DNA from: Diogma glabrata
Lineage: Eukaryota > Arthropoda > Insecta > Diptera > Cylindrotomidae
DNA length: 64,000 nucleotides
Assembly (NCBI GenBank): GCA_963693315.1
Contig: OY856188.1
Coordinates: 244,385,926 to 244,449,925 of the forward strand
Direction: 5' to 3'
Shown: positions 42,512 through 54,441 of the stretch, piece after piece
Layout: each line of letters begins with the position of its first letter
How positions within the stretch are numbered: position 1 is the stretch's first letter
The notes under the pieces: generated by a model
The model's database searches: none
Told to the model about the DNA's origin: nothing
What the model saw: the letters and a program-made list of their open reading frames with translations, nothing else
Position numbers and translations under genes: made by a program

Positions 42512-43186
42512 AATTATATTTTGGAAATTAAGAATGCAATTTAGTTAACTTAGTTAATTCCATTGTTTCAGTAGCAGCTCGAATCCATAAAAAATTTATA
42601 ATCCTCAAACTTTGTTCCATAGTAGCAGTAAACTGTACATAAAACTAGGTTCGAACCATTTTCCAATTAAATTTCCACTTACAAGTCATCAAAAGCTGAG
42701 GAATTTATATCATGCAGCTACCTGAAATTTTTTATGCACTGCTATGAGTGAACCACCACCATCTGTTTTTAAGCTCAGTCGAAAATTCCGATCATTGCGT
42801 AAAACCAAATATCTCTCATCGAATGCCTCTGCAGAACTCAGTTAAACAAATCAAACCAAAACTGTTCTCCTGAACAGTTAGTTTGAAATCATTAAGTTTT
42901 GTCTCTTTGCTCTAAAGCTCTTTGTGTTTTAGTAATACAGATCTGTAAAATTCATGATGTATTATTAAGAAATTAATTACAAAAAAAAATATAAAAAAAT
43001 ATTAATTATAAGAAATTTTATATTAATAGTTTACGTTAGTTGTTTTTTAACTTTTGTAAATCAATTGAAGAAGAAATTTTAATTAAAGAATCGCCTTAAC
43101 TTTTTTTGCAATAAACATTACCATGATTAGCCCAGACAAATTGAAATTGATTTGGATCATCCTTCTGTTGAAGCGAGTTTTTAGCT

Positions 43187-43663
43187 TCATGTGATAATAA
43201 TTTTTTGTGTAGTGGTAAAAAATCGGTAATAAAAATTATGCTTTGTTCCATTCGACATCTTCTTCCCGTTTATTTTATTTTTTTGTTTGAGTATTTGATC
43301 CTTTACATATTTGGAATGAAATTCGACCGTAATCGGTTTTCGGTCTGACCTATATTTCTTGCGGTACACATATTTAATCTGAGTATCGCTGACAGTAAGT
43401 TGTCTTAATGCCAAAACAGAAATCACAGTTTCAGTTAAATTTTCATTTTTATTTACAGGAGCTCCATAAGATTGTAGATTCACTGAGTAACAGTGTCGTT
43501 CTAGTATGTCACACCTAAATAGTGGGGCCTCAAGATTCACTCTGCATTCCTCATTAGCTTTCACAATTTCAGATAGTTTTATTTCATTAACTTTAACTAT
43601 TTTTACAATTTCAGTAATAACATCGAACTTCGAGGCTATTATATCGGTGAAATTGGTGAACAA
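43187..43663 (-). pseudogene. Non-LTR ORF1-like fragment, 158 codons
   Basis: Begins MFTNFTDIIASKFDVITEIV with a coiled-coil-like first half. The second half has TETVISVLALRQLTVSDTQI, then YRKKYRSDRKPITVEFHSKY, as in LINE ORF1 proteins with an RRM-like domain (NxxIxGIP...RPIxVxF). The expected 'NLVIxGIP' block is replaced by YSVNLQSYGAPV. Probably not functional. Confidence 0.5.
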
Positions 43664-45400
43664 ACATCAATAGACATAAAAAAAACCCAAAGTGAAACAC
43701 AGATCCTCCTTCTTTTTCGAAGTTCGTTATAAAGCAAAAAAATTGTAAATCTTCATAATGATAGAAATTTTTAAACGAAAAATATAGTAATGGATCCAGT
43801 TTTCATAATTCAAATTGTTGTTGGGCGGGGTAGGGGTGAAATAGGAAGTAGTAAGGGTAAAAACAATTTTTCTTTACCGTTTCCGATTTAATTTGAAAAA
43901 GCACATAGTAACACGGCAATTAACTATTTAATTATATATCGCACGGTTTTTAAAGTTATACGTTAGTAAAAATATGCGTTTTCATCCATGTTCCACCCTT
44001 TCCTGTTGACTTTGAACTGAACAGCAGATCAAATTCTTTTCGTTTGTTATTGTGAGACCTAGATCTTCAGAGATATGTATTTGTTGTTGTGACACACATA
44101 TTGTAATTCATATTACAATCAAAACAAAACAATCACATAATGGGAAGTTACTGAAAAATGAATCAGAAAATTCCACCCATCAAAGCTCTCAGAAGTCAAG
44201 TTAAATAAAAGTGAGTAAAAAAAGAAGGCAGTCTTGAGGACTGCCGACAGAAGTGAAAACTTAAAACTATGAAATAACTGTGTTTTTATAATCTAAATAG
44301 AACAAACTCTTTACTCACATTACCTTACCTTTATCTTACATACTGTTATTAACTGAGAAAAACATCAAACTCAATAAAAAAGAAAAAAAACAACATATAA
44401 ACCAAGAAAATGAGAATGAGAAAGAAGAAAATAACAAATGATTACAATTTATCTCACTCTCTTTTAATATTTTTTATATTTATTTAGCGTGACGATGGCT
44501 CGAATATATAAATTTTTCCGCATACAAAATCGCACAACGCGCCTTAAGAAGTTTTCACTTCACAAATGGTACAACAATCACCAACAGGAAATAGAAAAAT
44601 GAAAGAAGAAAACAACAACAAAAAGTATAAAAAAACAGAATGGCCGCAAAATATTTCTAAAAATTTAGAATGCATTCTAAATTTTATTTCGTATTGACTT
44701 CACTCTGTGCTAAAATACAATAGCAATAGCCTTAAAAAACTACACTATCGATAAATTTAAATAACGTAAGTTGTCCATAGCCTTAAACTGTGTTTAAATC
44801 AATCTTTTGTGATGAAGATGTCAACTCATATTAAAATAAAAATACATATTCAAATAGTAGTTTAAATTTTCCTTATTTTATTTCACGGGAATGAAATTAT
44901 GAAAAATAATGATGGGAAAACCAATACTTTATTATTTTTAGTACTGCCTGCCAAAACAATAGGTAACTTTCTTGTTAATATCGAAATGATAATAATTTGA
45001 ACGAAACGGAAAAAGACAGTAGCAATAACTTTAAAAAACTACATTATCGATCAACTAAAAATTCGTAAAAAAAAATTTTTTATGAATTCATGAATAAAAA
45101 ACAATAATTTTAATGGTATTAAATAATAATTTAATACCGCGATATCCATTTTGCAATTTAAAACGTTACGACCGGATAGAGGTATTTAATATTTAATTTA
45201 TTTATTTAGCGTGATGATAACTCGAATATATAAATTTTTCCCCATACAAAATCGAACAAAGCGCCCAAAGAAGTTTTCACTTCAAAAAATAAATCAATCA
45301 AAAGAAAAAGGAAACTGAAAACTTGTTTCCTTGAAACGAACAATCCGTTTAATAAAATGACCGATGTCAAATGATCGACGGATCCAAAACAAAATAACGG
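43664..45400. other. Non-coding, with repeated sequence blocks
   Basis: No gene seen. Block A (AGCGTGACGATGGCTCGAAT, then ATATAAATTTTTCC, about 44485-44570) recurs with changes at 45188-45285. Block B (AGCAATAGCCTTAAAAAACT, then ACACTATCGAT, 44721-44755) recurs at 45020-45055. All are in the same orientation but in the order A-B-B-A, so this is not a simple tandem duplication. An isolated GGGCGGGGTAGGGG stretch sits near 43825. Confidence 0.55.
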
Positions 45401-45448
45401 TTTTTTTTTTTTTAAGGCGTTCATGTTCCATGTAGGAGCGTTGCCAGG

Positions 45449-46915
45449 CTAATCAGCATTGATATGCCCAAACCAAGCAATCCTATTAGAACGGATACAA
45501 CCTATTATATCAGGACCCTCAAAAAGGTCTCTGATCTCAAAGTTATATCGGGTTCTATACTCTCCATTGTCTGTCTTAAGTGGACCAAAAATGTAGCGTA
45601 GGATCTTACGCTCAAATACAGATAAATGCGATTCGTCATTTTGTGTAAGGGTCCACGTTTGTGACCCATACATCACAACCGGTCTAATCAATGTCTTGTA
45701 TAACTTGACCTTGGTGTTAGTTGATACATACGGTGATCCAAGGAGAGGTTTAATTGAGTAGAAAGTTCGATTACCTGCAGCGATTTGAGCTTTAATATCT
45801 GTAAGTATGCTGTTGTTTGAGTCAAACATTGATCCCAAATATTTAAAAGATTCAACTCCCTCAATTCGTTCATCGCCGCACATCAAATCTTTCTTCTCAG
45901 CCTCTCTTGAGACATTCATATGTTTGGTTTTATTGTAGTTAATTTGCAGACCAATTTTCCTGGCACCAATCTCAAGTGACTTAAAAGTCTCACTCATAAC
46001 AGCTTCACTTCGGCCGAGGATGACAACATCATCAGCGTAAGCAATCATCTGTACTGAGTTTATTGACAAGATATTGTTATTAGTCGGTAGTTTCTTTTGA
46101 CGGCACACATATTCCAAGGCTAGATTAAAAAGTATAGGAGAGATAGCATCACCTTGTCTTAAACCGGAGTCAACTTTAAAAAACTTTGATATTTCGTTCT
46201 CTACTCGTACACAGCATTGAGAGTTCTGTACTGTCATTTTGCATAGTGATACCAGTTTACCAGGAATTCCCATTGACACCAGAGCAGACCATAGAGTCTC
46301 TCGTTCGAGAGAGTCGTAGGCCTGCCTGAAATCAATGAAAAGTTGGTGCACAGGTATGTTGAACTCTCGACACTTTTCCAAAATCATCCTTATCGAGAAA
46401 AGTGCATTGGTGGTACTTCGGCCTCGCCGGAAACCACACTGATATTCTCCAAACAGTTGTTCAGCAAAAGGATTGATTTTGGATAGCAAAATGTAATAAA
46501 AGATCTTATATACTGTGCAGAGGAGAGCGATTCCTCTGTAGTTTGCACATTGTAGGCGATTACCTTTTTTATGGATTGGTATCAGCATAGCTGTGTTCCA
46601 GTCATGTGGCATGGTTTCAGTCCTCCAGATCATTTGAACAAGTTCAAACAATCTTAAGGATAGGGTTTCGCCACCATGTACAATCATTTCGGATGTTATA
46701 TCGTCGATACCAGGTGCTTTATTGCGTTTTAATTTTGACAGCGCCGCATTGAATTCCTCTTTGGTTGGTTCTTCTACATGTAGCTTTGACGCACGAATAA
46801 GCTTTGCTCGTCGCCCGACTTGTTGCTGGTCGCTTAAGTTGAGAAGATTTTCAAAATAAGCGGCCCAAGTATCTAAAATATTTTTAAGGTCTTCTTGTAG
46901 CTCCCCATCTTCGTT
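45449..46915 (-). pseudogene. RTE reverse transcriptase
   Basis: Open from the stop at 46916 to 45449, with 412 codons from the Met at 46687. RT blocks: CANYRGIALLCTVYKI, FGEYQCGFRRGRSTTN, VHQLFIDFRQAYDSL, VDSGLRQGDAISPILF, MIAYADDVVILGRS (catalytic YADD intact), LQINYNKTKHM, FKYLGSMFD, LIRPVVMYGSQTWTL and RIAWFGH. All core motifs are intact. The protein ends early because a deletion joined the RIAWFGH region to the 3' UTR, compared with the copy at 930-1281. Confidence 0.9.
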
Positions 46916-47098
46916 TTAAATAGCAGTCGATCTAGTTTGAGGGCCCTTCTTTAAGGTTTTAACCTGTTGAAAGAAGTTACGCGATTGATGTTCTTTATTG
47001 AAGCTTTCAATCTCCTCACCCTGTCTCTTCCACCATTCTCTCTTCGTTCGTCTACATAGCTTTGTAACGGCTTGTCTTGCCAGTTTATAGTTCTCCAT
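46916..47098 (-). pseudogene. RTE endonuclease-RT linker segment
   Basis: 60 codons in the same frame as the endonuclease and RT: Lys/Arg-rich (TKLCRRTKREWWKRQGEEIE, then FFQQVKTLKKG), as in the linker of RTE elements. It ends at the second in-frame stop (46916-46918). Confidence 0.7.
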
Positions 47099-47173
47099 CG
47101 TGGACCTGGTGTTGCGTCCTTGTAGACACTTCAGATAGCAATCTCTTTTGTATTGAATAGTGTCAAGGCATGC

Positions 47174-48010
47174 TTAATTCATCCATGGCTTCTGGGAGTG
47201 GTTCTGTGGTCGTCCAAGTATTCCCTCAGCAGCGCTTAAAACAGCATCTTTGAGCAAATACCATGACTTATCGACGTCTCCATTAATGGTTTCTGATTTA
47301 TCCAATGTTTCGGCAATATGGATTTGATATCTCTCTTCTGTTTCAGCATTCTTTAATGATGAGATGTTAAAACGTTTCTGTTGATTGAATTTTGGAATGC
47401 CTGGATTTGGGAAGTGGAACCTTATCGTTGCACATACAAGGAAGTGGTCACTTCCAATGTATGCACCTCTAAAGGCTCGCACATCCCGAACGTTCGAAAA
47501 GAAACGTGCTGTTACTAGAACGTGATCAATTTGATTTCGAGTGTTTCGATTCGGTGAGACCCAAGTCTGTTTCGATCGATGCGGAAAGAACGTACTGGCA
47601 ATTCTCAAATCATTTGATAATGCAAACTTAGTCATTCTCTCACCATTATCTTTTGAATTCAAATGCAGGCTGTTGGGACCCACCACATTTCCATAAGAGA
47701 TATCTCTTCCAACCTGTCCATTAAAGTCACCAAGAACCATAATGAAGTCGCGTGTGGGTGTTTGTTTCATAACCTCTTCCAGTGCTATGTAGAAATTATC
47801 CTTTTCGTCGACGGTCTTAGCTTCAGTAGGTGCATGCACGGCAATAAGAGAAATATTGTTATATATACCACGTACACGTAGGTAGCAGATCCTCTCACTG
47901 ACTGGGATGAATTTCATCACGGCTTCTTGTATGCGTGCACCAACAAGAAAACCAGTACAAAATTCTCTTCGAGAAGGATGACCACTACAGTAAAGTAAAG
48001 TAATGCAATC
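47174..48010 (-). pseudogene. RTE endonuclease domain, N-terminally truncated
   Basis: The frame 47920-47174 (248 codons from an internal Met) contains ICYLRVRGIYNNISLIAVHA, the MVLGDFNGQVGRD block (catalytic DFN), LNSKDNGERM, NQIDHVLV (catalytic D) and GAYIGSDHFLV (SDH), so the second half of the APE endonuclease is well kept. The frame can be followed upstream to about 48010 (CSGHPSRREFCTGFLVGAR). It ends at a stop (47174-47176), but the same frame resumes at once, so that stop is a point mutation. Confidence 0.85.
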
Positions 48011-48129
48011 TATCGAGAAAAAATAAATCTTACATACCCCAAATTTTCGTTTTTCTTTTGTTTTGGACTATTCTCTATCTAAATAGTCATCAAAAATTTT
48101 TGTGTACGTGTGTGTGTGTGGGTTATGGG

Positions 48130-48790
48130 TGGGTGGGTGGTTAACCTTCCTGCATAGGATCATAATGAAACTTTGGCAAAAGATCCAGGCTCACTTGAAA
48201 ATGGAAGATCTGGATTCATTTTAAATTTTGACAAAATGGCGGGGTTTTCCCGAACACCTCTAGGCTCTAAGTTTGAATCTTCAATAACTTCGAATCACGG
48301 CTTATGATCTTATGGAAACTTGATATATAAGGTTTTGGTACTGTTTCCAATATTTTGCATAACAACTTCCGGTTCGTCATTCCTGGTTAAAAAGATTTTT
48401 TTTTCTGGTGTTTATGGCTACTGTAGCCTACAATTGTCGATCGATTTTCATGAAACTTTGGCAAAAGCTTTCAAATAACTTGAGAAAGATTTTATCAGCT
48501 TTTGGAGTACATGGGATAAAGGGTTGGGGCTCAATCATACAAAAGATGGTTTTCTCAACCATGTTTTTTATGTTTGTTGGGAGCACACTATAGATTCGTT
48601 CGTGAATGAATGTTGATGAAACTTTGGAAAAAGGTGCAAATATGTATGGCAAAGAACTGATTGGTTTTTGAGCGATATTGAACAAAGTGGTAGGGTGTGT
48701 CCCATACACCTGTTTTTTTGAAAGCTCAACAGCATCTGTATAATCGAATTGGATGAAAATTGGTACATAAGGATTGTTATGCCCAACATT
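48130..48790. repeat. Family R dispersed repeat, copy C, left part
   Basis: Matches the start of copy B (TGAAACTTTGGCAAAAGAT, GGAAGATCTGGATTCATTT, AATCTTCAATAACTTCGAAT, ATATAAGGTTTTGGTACTGT) and then copy A (TTTGTTGGGAGCACACTA, GAACTGATTGGTTTTTGAGC, CCCATACACCTGTTTTTTTG). The family phrase breaks near 48780 and resumes near 49870. A (GT)n and GGGTGGGTGG stretch precedes it (48105-48150). Confidence 0.75.
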
Positions 48791-49869
48791 TTAGCGTTTG
48801 GAAAAACCTACAATTAGAAACAAACACAGAAATAAGAACAATTGAGTTATAAGTAAAGGTGTTAGTAAAGGAAATTAGTTCTTTATAGTTAAAACCTAGC
48901 AGTAAAGACTAATTTCCTAATCAACCCACACTTTTACATTTTTCATATATGATGCGACATCATTAAGTTTCTCATTAACATTTTTTATTAACAATCAATC
49001 AGTATACCTAATCTTCGGACTCCCTGTAAAACATCAAGGTTATAATAGTTTTTGTTATATACTTGCATTCTCTTTATAAACGTTTTGAATTTTATTTGTT
49101 TTCTTTCAGTTTGCTTAAATGAAAACGAAACAAAAGAGATAATTTTAAATTAAACAAAACTGGTTTGGTTATAAATTATAAATTTATTGGTTACAACAAT
49201 ATGCACGATGAGTTAAGAACATATGCAATCAACTCTTCCTTTTCTGTTCTTTAGAGTAATTAAAAATTATAAATAGAAAACATATTTTTCAATTTTGTTG
49301 AGTTGTGATTGAGATTTAAAATAAAAATATTGTTTCGAGTCGTTTGTAGATGTTCGAATATTTTAAATGTAATTCGGTAAAGTCAAACAAAAAAATTTTA
49401 TATTTGCTTTTCAAAATAAAATAAAATAAAAATCTATTTTTAAAATCATTGCTTATATAAAATAGGGTAATATTTATTGTTATTTAAAATAAAACGAAAT
49501 AATTGTATGAAATCAACATATTATTGTAGTGTTCATTTTTCTTTTCGTTTTTCTTCCATCGAATCGATCTATCGTTTCATCGGTTAATTCGCGGCCGGTT
49601 CAATAAAATAAAAGTTCATCAGACAGCCGTGAATATATTTGCGTTTATACATTTGATTTATAATTTCTTTTATTGAAGTATAAAATGGAAGTGAATTGTT
49701 TAAGAACTTATGCGCTTTGCTGTATAACGATAATAGGGTGCCACAAATTTTGGAATCCTCAACAAATTATACCGGAAATAAAGTATTGCTACAAAATAAG
49801 TTAACGTCTGCTAGTTTTAAAAAGTTGTTGAAAAGTCAAATTTGGATTAAAACTATATATTGATATGGA
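48791..49869. mobile_element. Insertion interrupting family R, with inverted copy of 29360-30000
   Basis: Separates the two parts of family R copy C. From 48880 to about 49480 it matches the reverse complement of 29360-30000 (blocks listed there). No open frame. The ends were not defined; the short CCCAACATTTT near 48782 is a possible left junction. Confidence 0.55.
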
Positions 49870-50150
49870 TTTGCAGAGCAGAGAATTTGTAGCAAGTGCA
49901 ATCCCAACTTCCGGTTTGCCACTTCCGATCAAATTTTTTTTTGCTTTTTCTCGTACAACAGAATTTATATTTGTTGGGATACTGCTGCTTTCTTTAATAT
50001 TTTTATAATTAGAACTAACCGAAATCTGTAACATTGGTTAGCTTTTAATTAAAGTATTTTATGGATATTAGCTCATTATATATCCAGAACACTATTTTTC
50101 CAGAGCTGTGGTGAAGTCAGCCTATGTATGCATCATGGTCGCAATATTTT
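49870..50150. repeat. Family R dispersed repeat, copy C, right end
   Basis: ATCCCAACTTCCGGTTTGCC, TTTGTTGGGATACTGCTGCT, ATGGATATTAGCTCATTATA, then CAGAGCTGTGGTGAAGTCAG, as at 7905-8130. Confidence 0.8.
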
Positions 50151-50439
50151 TTTACACAATTTACATTAGTTTTGTTCAGATACTGTATTAAAATAAGGAA
50201 TTTATTGAAAATTGATAACTTTTAAGTTTAATTTAAATTCAAATAATATGACGTTAATTTTAACTGCTTTTTAAAAATGTCGTTTCTAACAATAAATTAT
50301 TATTATTATTTGAACTTGAACATTATCATTACTTAGATAGGAGAAAATAATAGTGGCGCACGCTAGAAGCTGAGTTGTGGTTTTTAAAATAAATTATATT
50401 AATGAGCACATGCAAGTGGCAATTGAACGATGACCAACC

Positions 50440-50790
50440 TTTTTAAATCGATCAGTACAAATGAAAGATCCAGGGAGACGGAGTGATGGGATAGTTCTAC
50501 CATACAACTACCGGCGTTTTGCACTACGTTTATATGTTTGTTACGACACTACAGCCTTCGTTCGTATGTGAATGGCATATATGTATTGCAGATAACTAAT
50601 AAATTTTTGAGCTTTGTTTGACAAAGTGATGGAGGAATTTTTTTATGTAATATTTACCTGTTTGCTTATTGTAACTTTCATCCATGACAGGGTTTTGATA
50701 AAATTTTGGTACTTTATCTCGATCTTTACGAGTAAGAAGTATTTAGCTTTCTGGCGTTATTGAACAAAGTGGTGGTGGATCTACATTCTA
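50440..50790. repeat. Family R dispersed repeat, diverged fragment
   Basis: GATCCAGGGAGACGGAGTGA, TACCATACAACTACCGG, TTTGTTACGACACTACAGCC, TTCGTTCGTATGTGAATG and GATAACTAATAAATTTTTGA echo the family phrases in order, with more divergence. A second partial unit lies near 50700-50790. Confidence 0.6.
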
Positions 50791-51098
50791 CACAGGCCAG
50801 GAAGAGATGTTATTTTTTTTGTTACGCGTGACGGCATTATAATTATAAAACAACTAAAATTTTTTTGTGATGATGACAATAATTTAAATAAAACAAAAAA
50901 AAACACATTGTTATTAAATTGCCAAACCCCCCAAAAAAAACAATCTTATCTAGGAATAAAATCATTTGCAAAACATTATTCTAAATTTCTAAAATTAGTA
51001 ACGTTTGTTAATTTTCTGACACCTATAAACGTGAACAATTAAATGATTCACCCACCTTTTATTTAATAAAACAATAGAAATATTAGATAAATATTTAC

Positions 51099-51197
51099 CC
51101 GATCGTGTCTGCTTCCACAGTTTTATTTTAAATCCATTCATTACAATAATTCCAATTAAAAAACAATATATGGAAAGAACAAATAATGTTAGCGATG
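51099..51197 (-). other. Candidate exon encoding a membrane segment
   Basis: 99 bp in an open minus-strand frame (51240-50995), bounded by an AG at 51199-51198 and a donor CGG|GTAAATAT at 51099/51098. It encodes SLTLFVLSIYCFLIGIIVMN followed by GFKIKLWKQTRSG, a single hydrophobic helix with a basic cytosolic-like flank. The acceptor is weak and chance hydrophobic peptides are common in AT-rich DNA. Confidence 0.2.
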
Positions 51198-53065
51198 CTT
51201 TAAGAATATTAATTTCGTTTTTGTACAAAATATGAATCAAAGTTATTAGTATGCCAAACGGTATTAGTATAGTTTTGCAAATATTTTGTCCGATTCTTTA
51301 CACTTAAATTAATATCCATACTACTAACAATATTTAAAACAATTTAATTTATTTCTAAATCGATTTTTTTTGCATTTCCACTTCTCTACAGTGTAACTGG
51401 GAAGACAAATTTATTCAGAATAAGAAACAACATTGTGTACAAACAACACAATTTTACTTGAAATTAAGATTAAATTTAAATTACACAGAATATGTTCAAT
51501 CCATTCCAATCAAAACATAAAATCTGTATATCAACGTACTCATACCACTAATTAAAAACCAGTAATTTTATATATATTGAAATAATTCAATTCCTTATAA
51601 TTCATTATAAGATAAAAACATAAATTGAAAGTTGTCAATAAGAAAACAGAAACATTTTCATTCAATTTTCAATTGATTTTATTGTGTTTTCTTATCACAT
51701 ATGCATAGGTAAAAAAAATTGAACTCCTGTTGTGTATGTCGCTTTAATGACTACATGATTTTGTTTTTCTTCGATAATTATACTGTTAATATCGTGCTGT
51801 GATTTTGCTTTAATTTAATTATGTCAAGAAGCATTTAATTGAGATTACAGATTAGCATAACTTGATTTTTCTGGTTTTGAAGCTTTGTACACTTTAGAGT
51901 ATGAGGAAAATGAACAATTTTGTTAACGGTTAAAAGAGCTTTTAATTTTTAGTTTAAATCGATTAGATTTGGTAATAAATAAATAAATAAATAATTTTTA
52001 GAGTATATTAACTTGCGTCATAAAAGTCGATCTATAATTTTTCTCTTAAATTTCTCACGAAAGGCAAAATTTTATTTAAGTGTTTTGTATTTTAATAAAA
52101 AACAATTGCAATAGATTTCAACGTAAATTTTTTTTTTAAACAATGAAACTTAATATAATTATAACTGGAAGCGCAAAAGCATTGTACTTAAAAAATTATT
52201 TCGTCACAAATCGTGGGGACGTCTCACACCGTGAGAAAATGTTAAATTTGTTACTATGAATGGAGTAAAACTACTTTAATATCTTCCAAAGTCACGTTAA
52301 ATGTTTTGAAAATGTAAAAATTTAAAAATGAAAAAACTGTATTAAAGCTTTACTCAATCTCAACTTCGCATTTTTCTCTGCTTTTTTCAGTTAATATATC
52401 ACTCAATAGAAACCAAAAATGTTTACGCCATCTGTACAAATTATTTACCATTTGTTAAAATTTTTGTTTTGTTCAAATCTCCATAACATATTACGTTCAT
52501 AAATAAAATTAACATTTCGCGGTATATAAAAAAATAAGATTTAATTTATTTTTTCAATTTCCTAATATATCTTCATAAATTATAAAGGAAATTCCTTTCA
52601 ACAAAAAACATGATAATAGATTTTTTTTTAGAAAGGGACAGTAAGTATATTAAAATGAAAAACAACCGATAACAAATAAAATGGTTTGACTGATGATATA
52701 ATTTTTATATGATACCACAGTAATAGCTTCCTTAAATTTTTATCATTTTAATTTTTTGTTCGTTTGAGTAAGACAACATGGCCCAAAGAATTAATTTTAG
52801 GAATAAAAAGCCATAAAGAAGGTGATGACCAAGCATAAAAATTTATATAATTTTTTGTTCACTGTGTCAATATTTATATGATGATGATGATATATGGATC
52901 GGAATTGGTTTATTTTCTTTTGATTTCTTATGTTGTTCGTGGTGTGTTCTTTTCTTTAACTTTTCCTTTGTATTTTTTTTATAGAAAATTGTTTAAGATA
53001 TTGTTTGATAGCAGTGAAATATTGAAATTTATTATGATTTTATGATTTATTATTATTTTTCGCAG

Positions 53066-53166
53066 TCGATGAAGATATGTCAGATTTGGTTAGAAAAAGT
53101 ATTAGTGGTTTTAGTGAGAAAATCATCAATTTATTGCTCGATAACATGATTGTAGTTCAAGGATAA
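53066..53166 (+). other. Candidate terminal exon
   Basis: Follows a good acceptor (ATTATTATTTTTCGCAG, ending 53065) and encodes (V)DEDMSDLVRKSISGFSEKII then NLLLDNMIVVQG and a stop at 53164-53166. Composition is protein-like, acidic then amphipathic. No polyadenylation signal is close and no family is recognised. Confidence 0.2.
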
Positions 53167-54237
53167 AAAATGTGAGTTCATTGTTATACTGTTTTTAGAT
53201 TTTTTATAAATAGCTGTTATGATTTGGTTGTGCATTAAATAAGTTTGTAGTTTTCAAGGTAATTTGAAAATTAGTGTTGGATCATTGATTGTATGTTTGT
53301 ACGACTTGCCGAAATGCTAGTCGTGCAATCGACCATCTGTCGTCAATCAACTATCATATTTTTTGGTTTACACTATATCTAAAAACAATTGAATTATAAC
53401 TATTTTTTGTCAAAAACTTTGTTCATTAATATAGAAATCATTACCTCCCTACACTCCAACTTTGTGCGGTCTTAAGAATGACTCACCATCTTTTGACTCA
53501 AAACTACAAGATTCTCTATTACAACTGAATTATGAACCATCAATGAGTAACATAACAAATTTTATTTTCATAAATTTTATATTTAAATATCACAATTATG
53601 CTCAATTAAAAATTAATAAATTTTCAATACAAAACGAGCAAATAAATTTTTATGATTTTTTCAACAATTTCCAATAAATTATTTTCATTTGTTGATTTAA
53701 TTGAAAACATATAAAATTTTAATATCAGTTTCACACATTTTTTTATTATTAATTAAAATTTTAAAAAATAACCTGTTGAATTAGCATTTAATATTGGAAA
53801 TTAATTTGTTTTGGAAAAAGATAAATCAATATATTCGCTAAATGACTAATTTTGGATATAGTGTGTTAATTGAATTAATTATGAATAAAATGTGGTTTAA
53901 ATGAAATTAATTTCGTTTAAGTGTTTCTGATTAAACCAGTTAGCATAGTTTGAATTTGTAGAGACCATGCTTAGATGAATATGAAATACAACAAACGCCC
54001 AATAGCAAATACTAATTCTACAGTATTTGAAACCGCAGAGTTCACTTTTTTCGAAATAAAACCAGAATAGAGGATGAGGAAAATGGGAAATCCACTTTCA
54101 TCAACATAAGAAAGAATTTGACAAAACATTAACCGACAAGAAGTTAACTATGAATAAATTCCAAGTTCTAATTTTCAATTTATTGACTCTTATGGAGAGA
54201 TGACTCTTATGTTGGTCAAATTCGAATATAACTTGTT

Positions 54238-54441
54238 TGTTGAGGACTACGTTAACATTTTACTGTATACTAATCCATAACACTTGCATAATTTAGATTG
54301 CTATGTTAAACTGATCAGTGATCTTATATAGAGAATATAAACTGTGCACAACTGCTTCATTTACACTGTCCCTGGTGTTCAAAAACTGTTCTTACTGTCA
54401 ACATACAGATATAATCAATCATACAAGTCACAGTGGCGCCC
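54238..54441 (+). other. Candidate LTR with tRNA-Lys-type primer-binding site
   Basis: Begins TGTTGAGGACTACG (54238), has TATATA at 54325-54330 and ends ...AAGTCACAG directly before TGGCGCCCA (54434-54442), the first bases of the primer-binding site complementary to tRNA-Lys used by many gypsy-type elements. No AATAAA and no second LTR are visible, and no gag follows within 800 bp, so it would be a solo or truncated copy. Confidence 0.3.

Larger units (their letters stand above)
41149..43663 (-). mobile_element. Non-LTR retrotransposon (CR1/Jockey-like), decayed
   Basis: Minus-strand pieces in LINE order: an ORF1-like frame (43663-43187), no recognisable endonuclease, then RT fragments 42511-42221, 42191-41991, 41932-41687 and 41508-41149. 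The order and spacing fit one insertion with deletions between ORF1 and RT and a missing 3' end. It abuts the gypsy RT relic at 41062. Confidence 0.75.
45401..48010 (-). mobile_element. RTE-clade non-LTR retrotransposon, 5'-truncated
   Basis: Minus strand, from about 48010 to a poly-A tail (T-run at 45401-45413). It encodes most of an APE-type endonuclease and a reverse transcriptase in one frame broken by stops at 47174-47176, 46916-46918 and 45449-45451. The type is that seen in RTE/BovB-like elements and in insect 'craniofacial development protein 2-like' models. Relative to the fragment at 930-1281 it lacks about 170 bp before the 3' end. The 5' part of the endonuclease is missing. Confidence 0.85.
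50791..54230. other. Long AT-rich stretch with only candidate exons
   Basis: No gene can be asserted. It contains A- and T-runs, a short (ATAA)n near 51978-51994, and the two weak exon candidates listed separately (51099-51197 minus, 53066-53166 plus). If a large-intron host gene crosses the window, this is a likely place for it. Confidence 0.35.
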
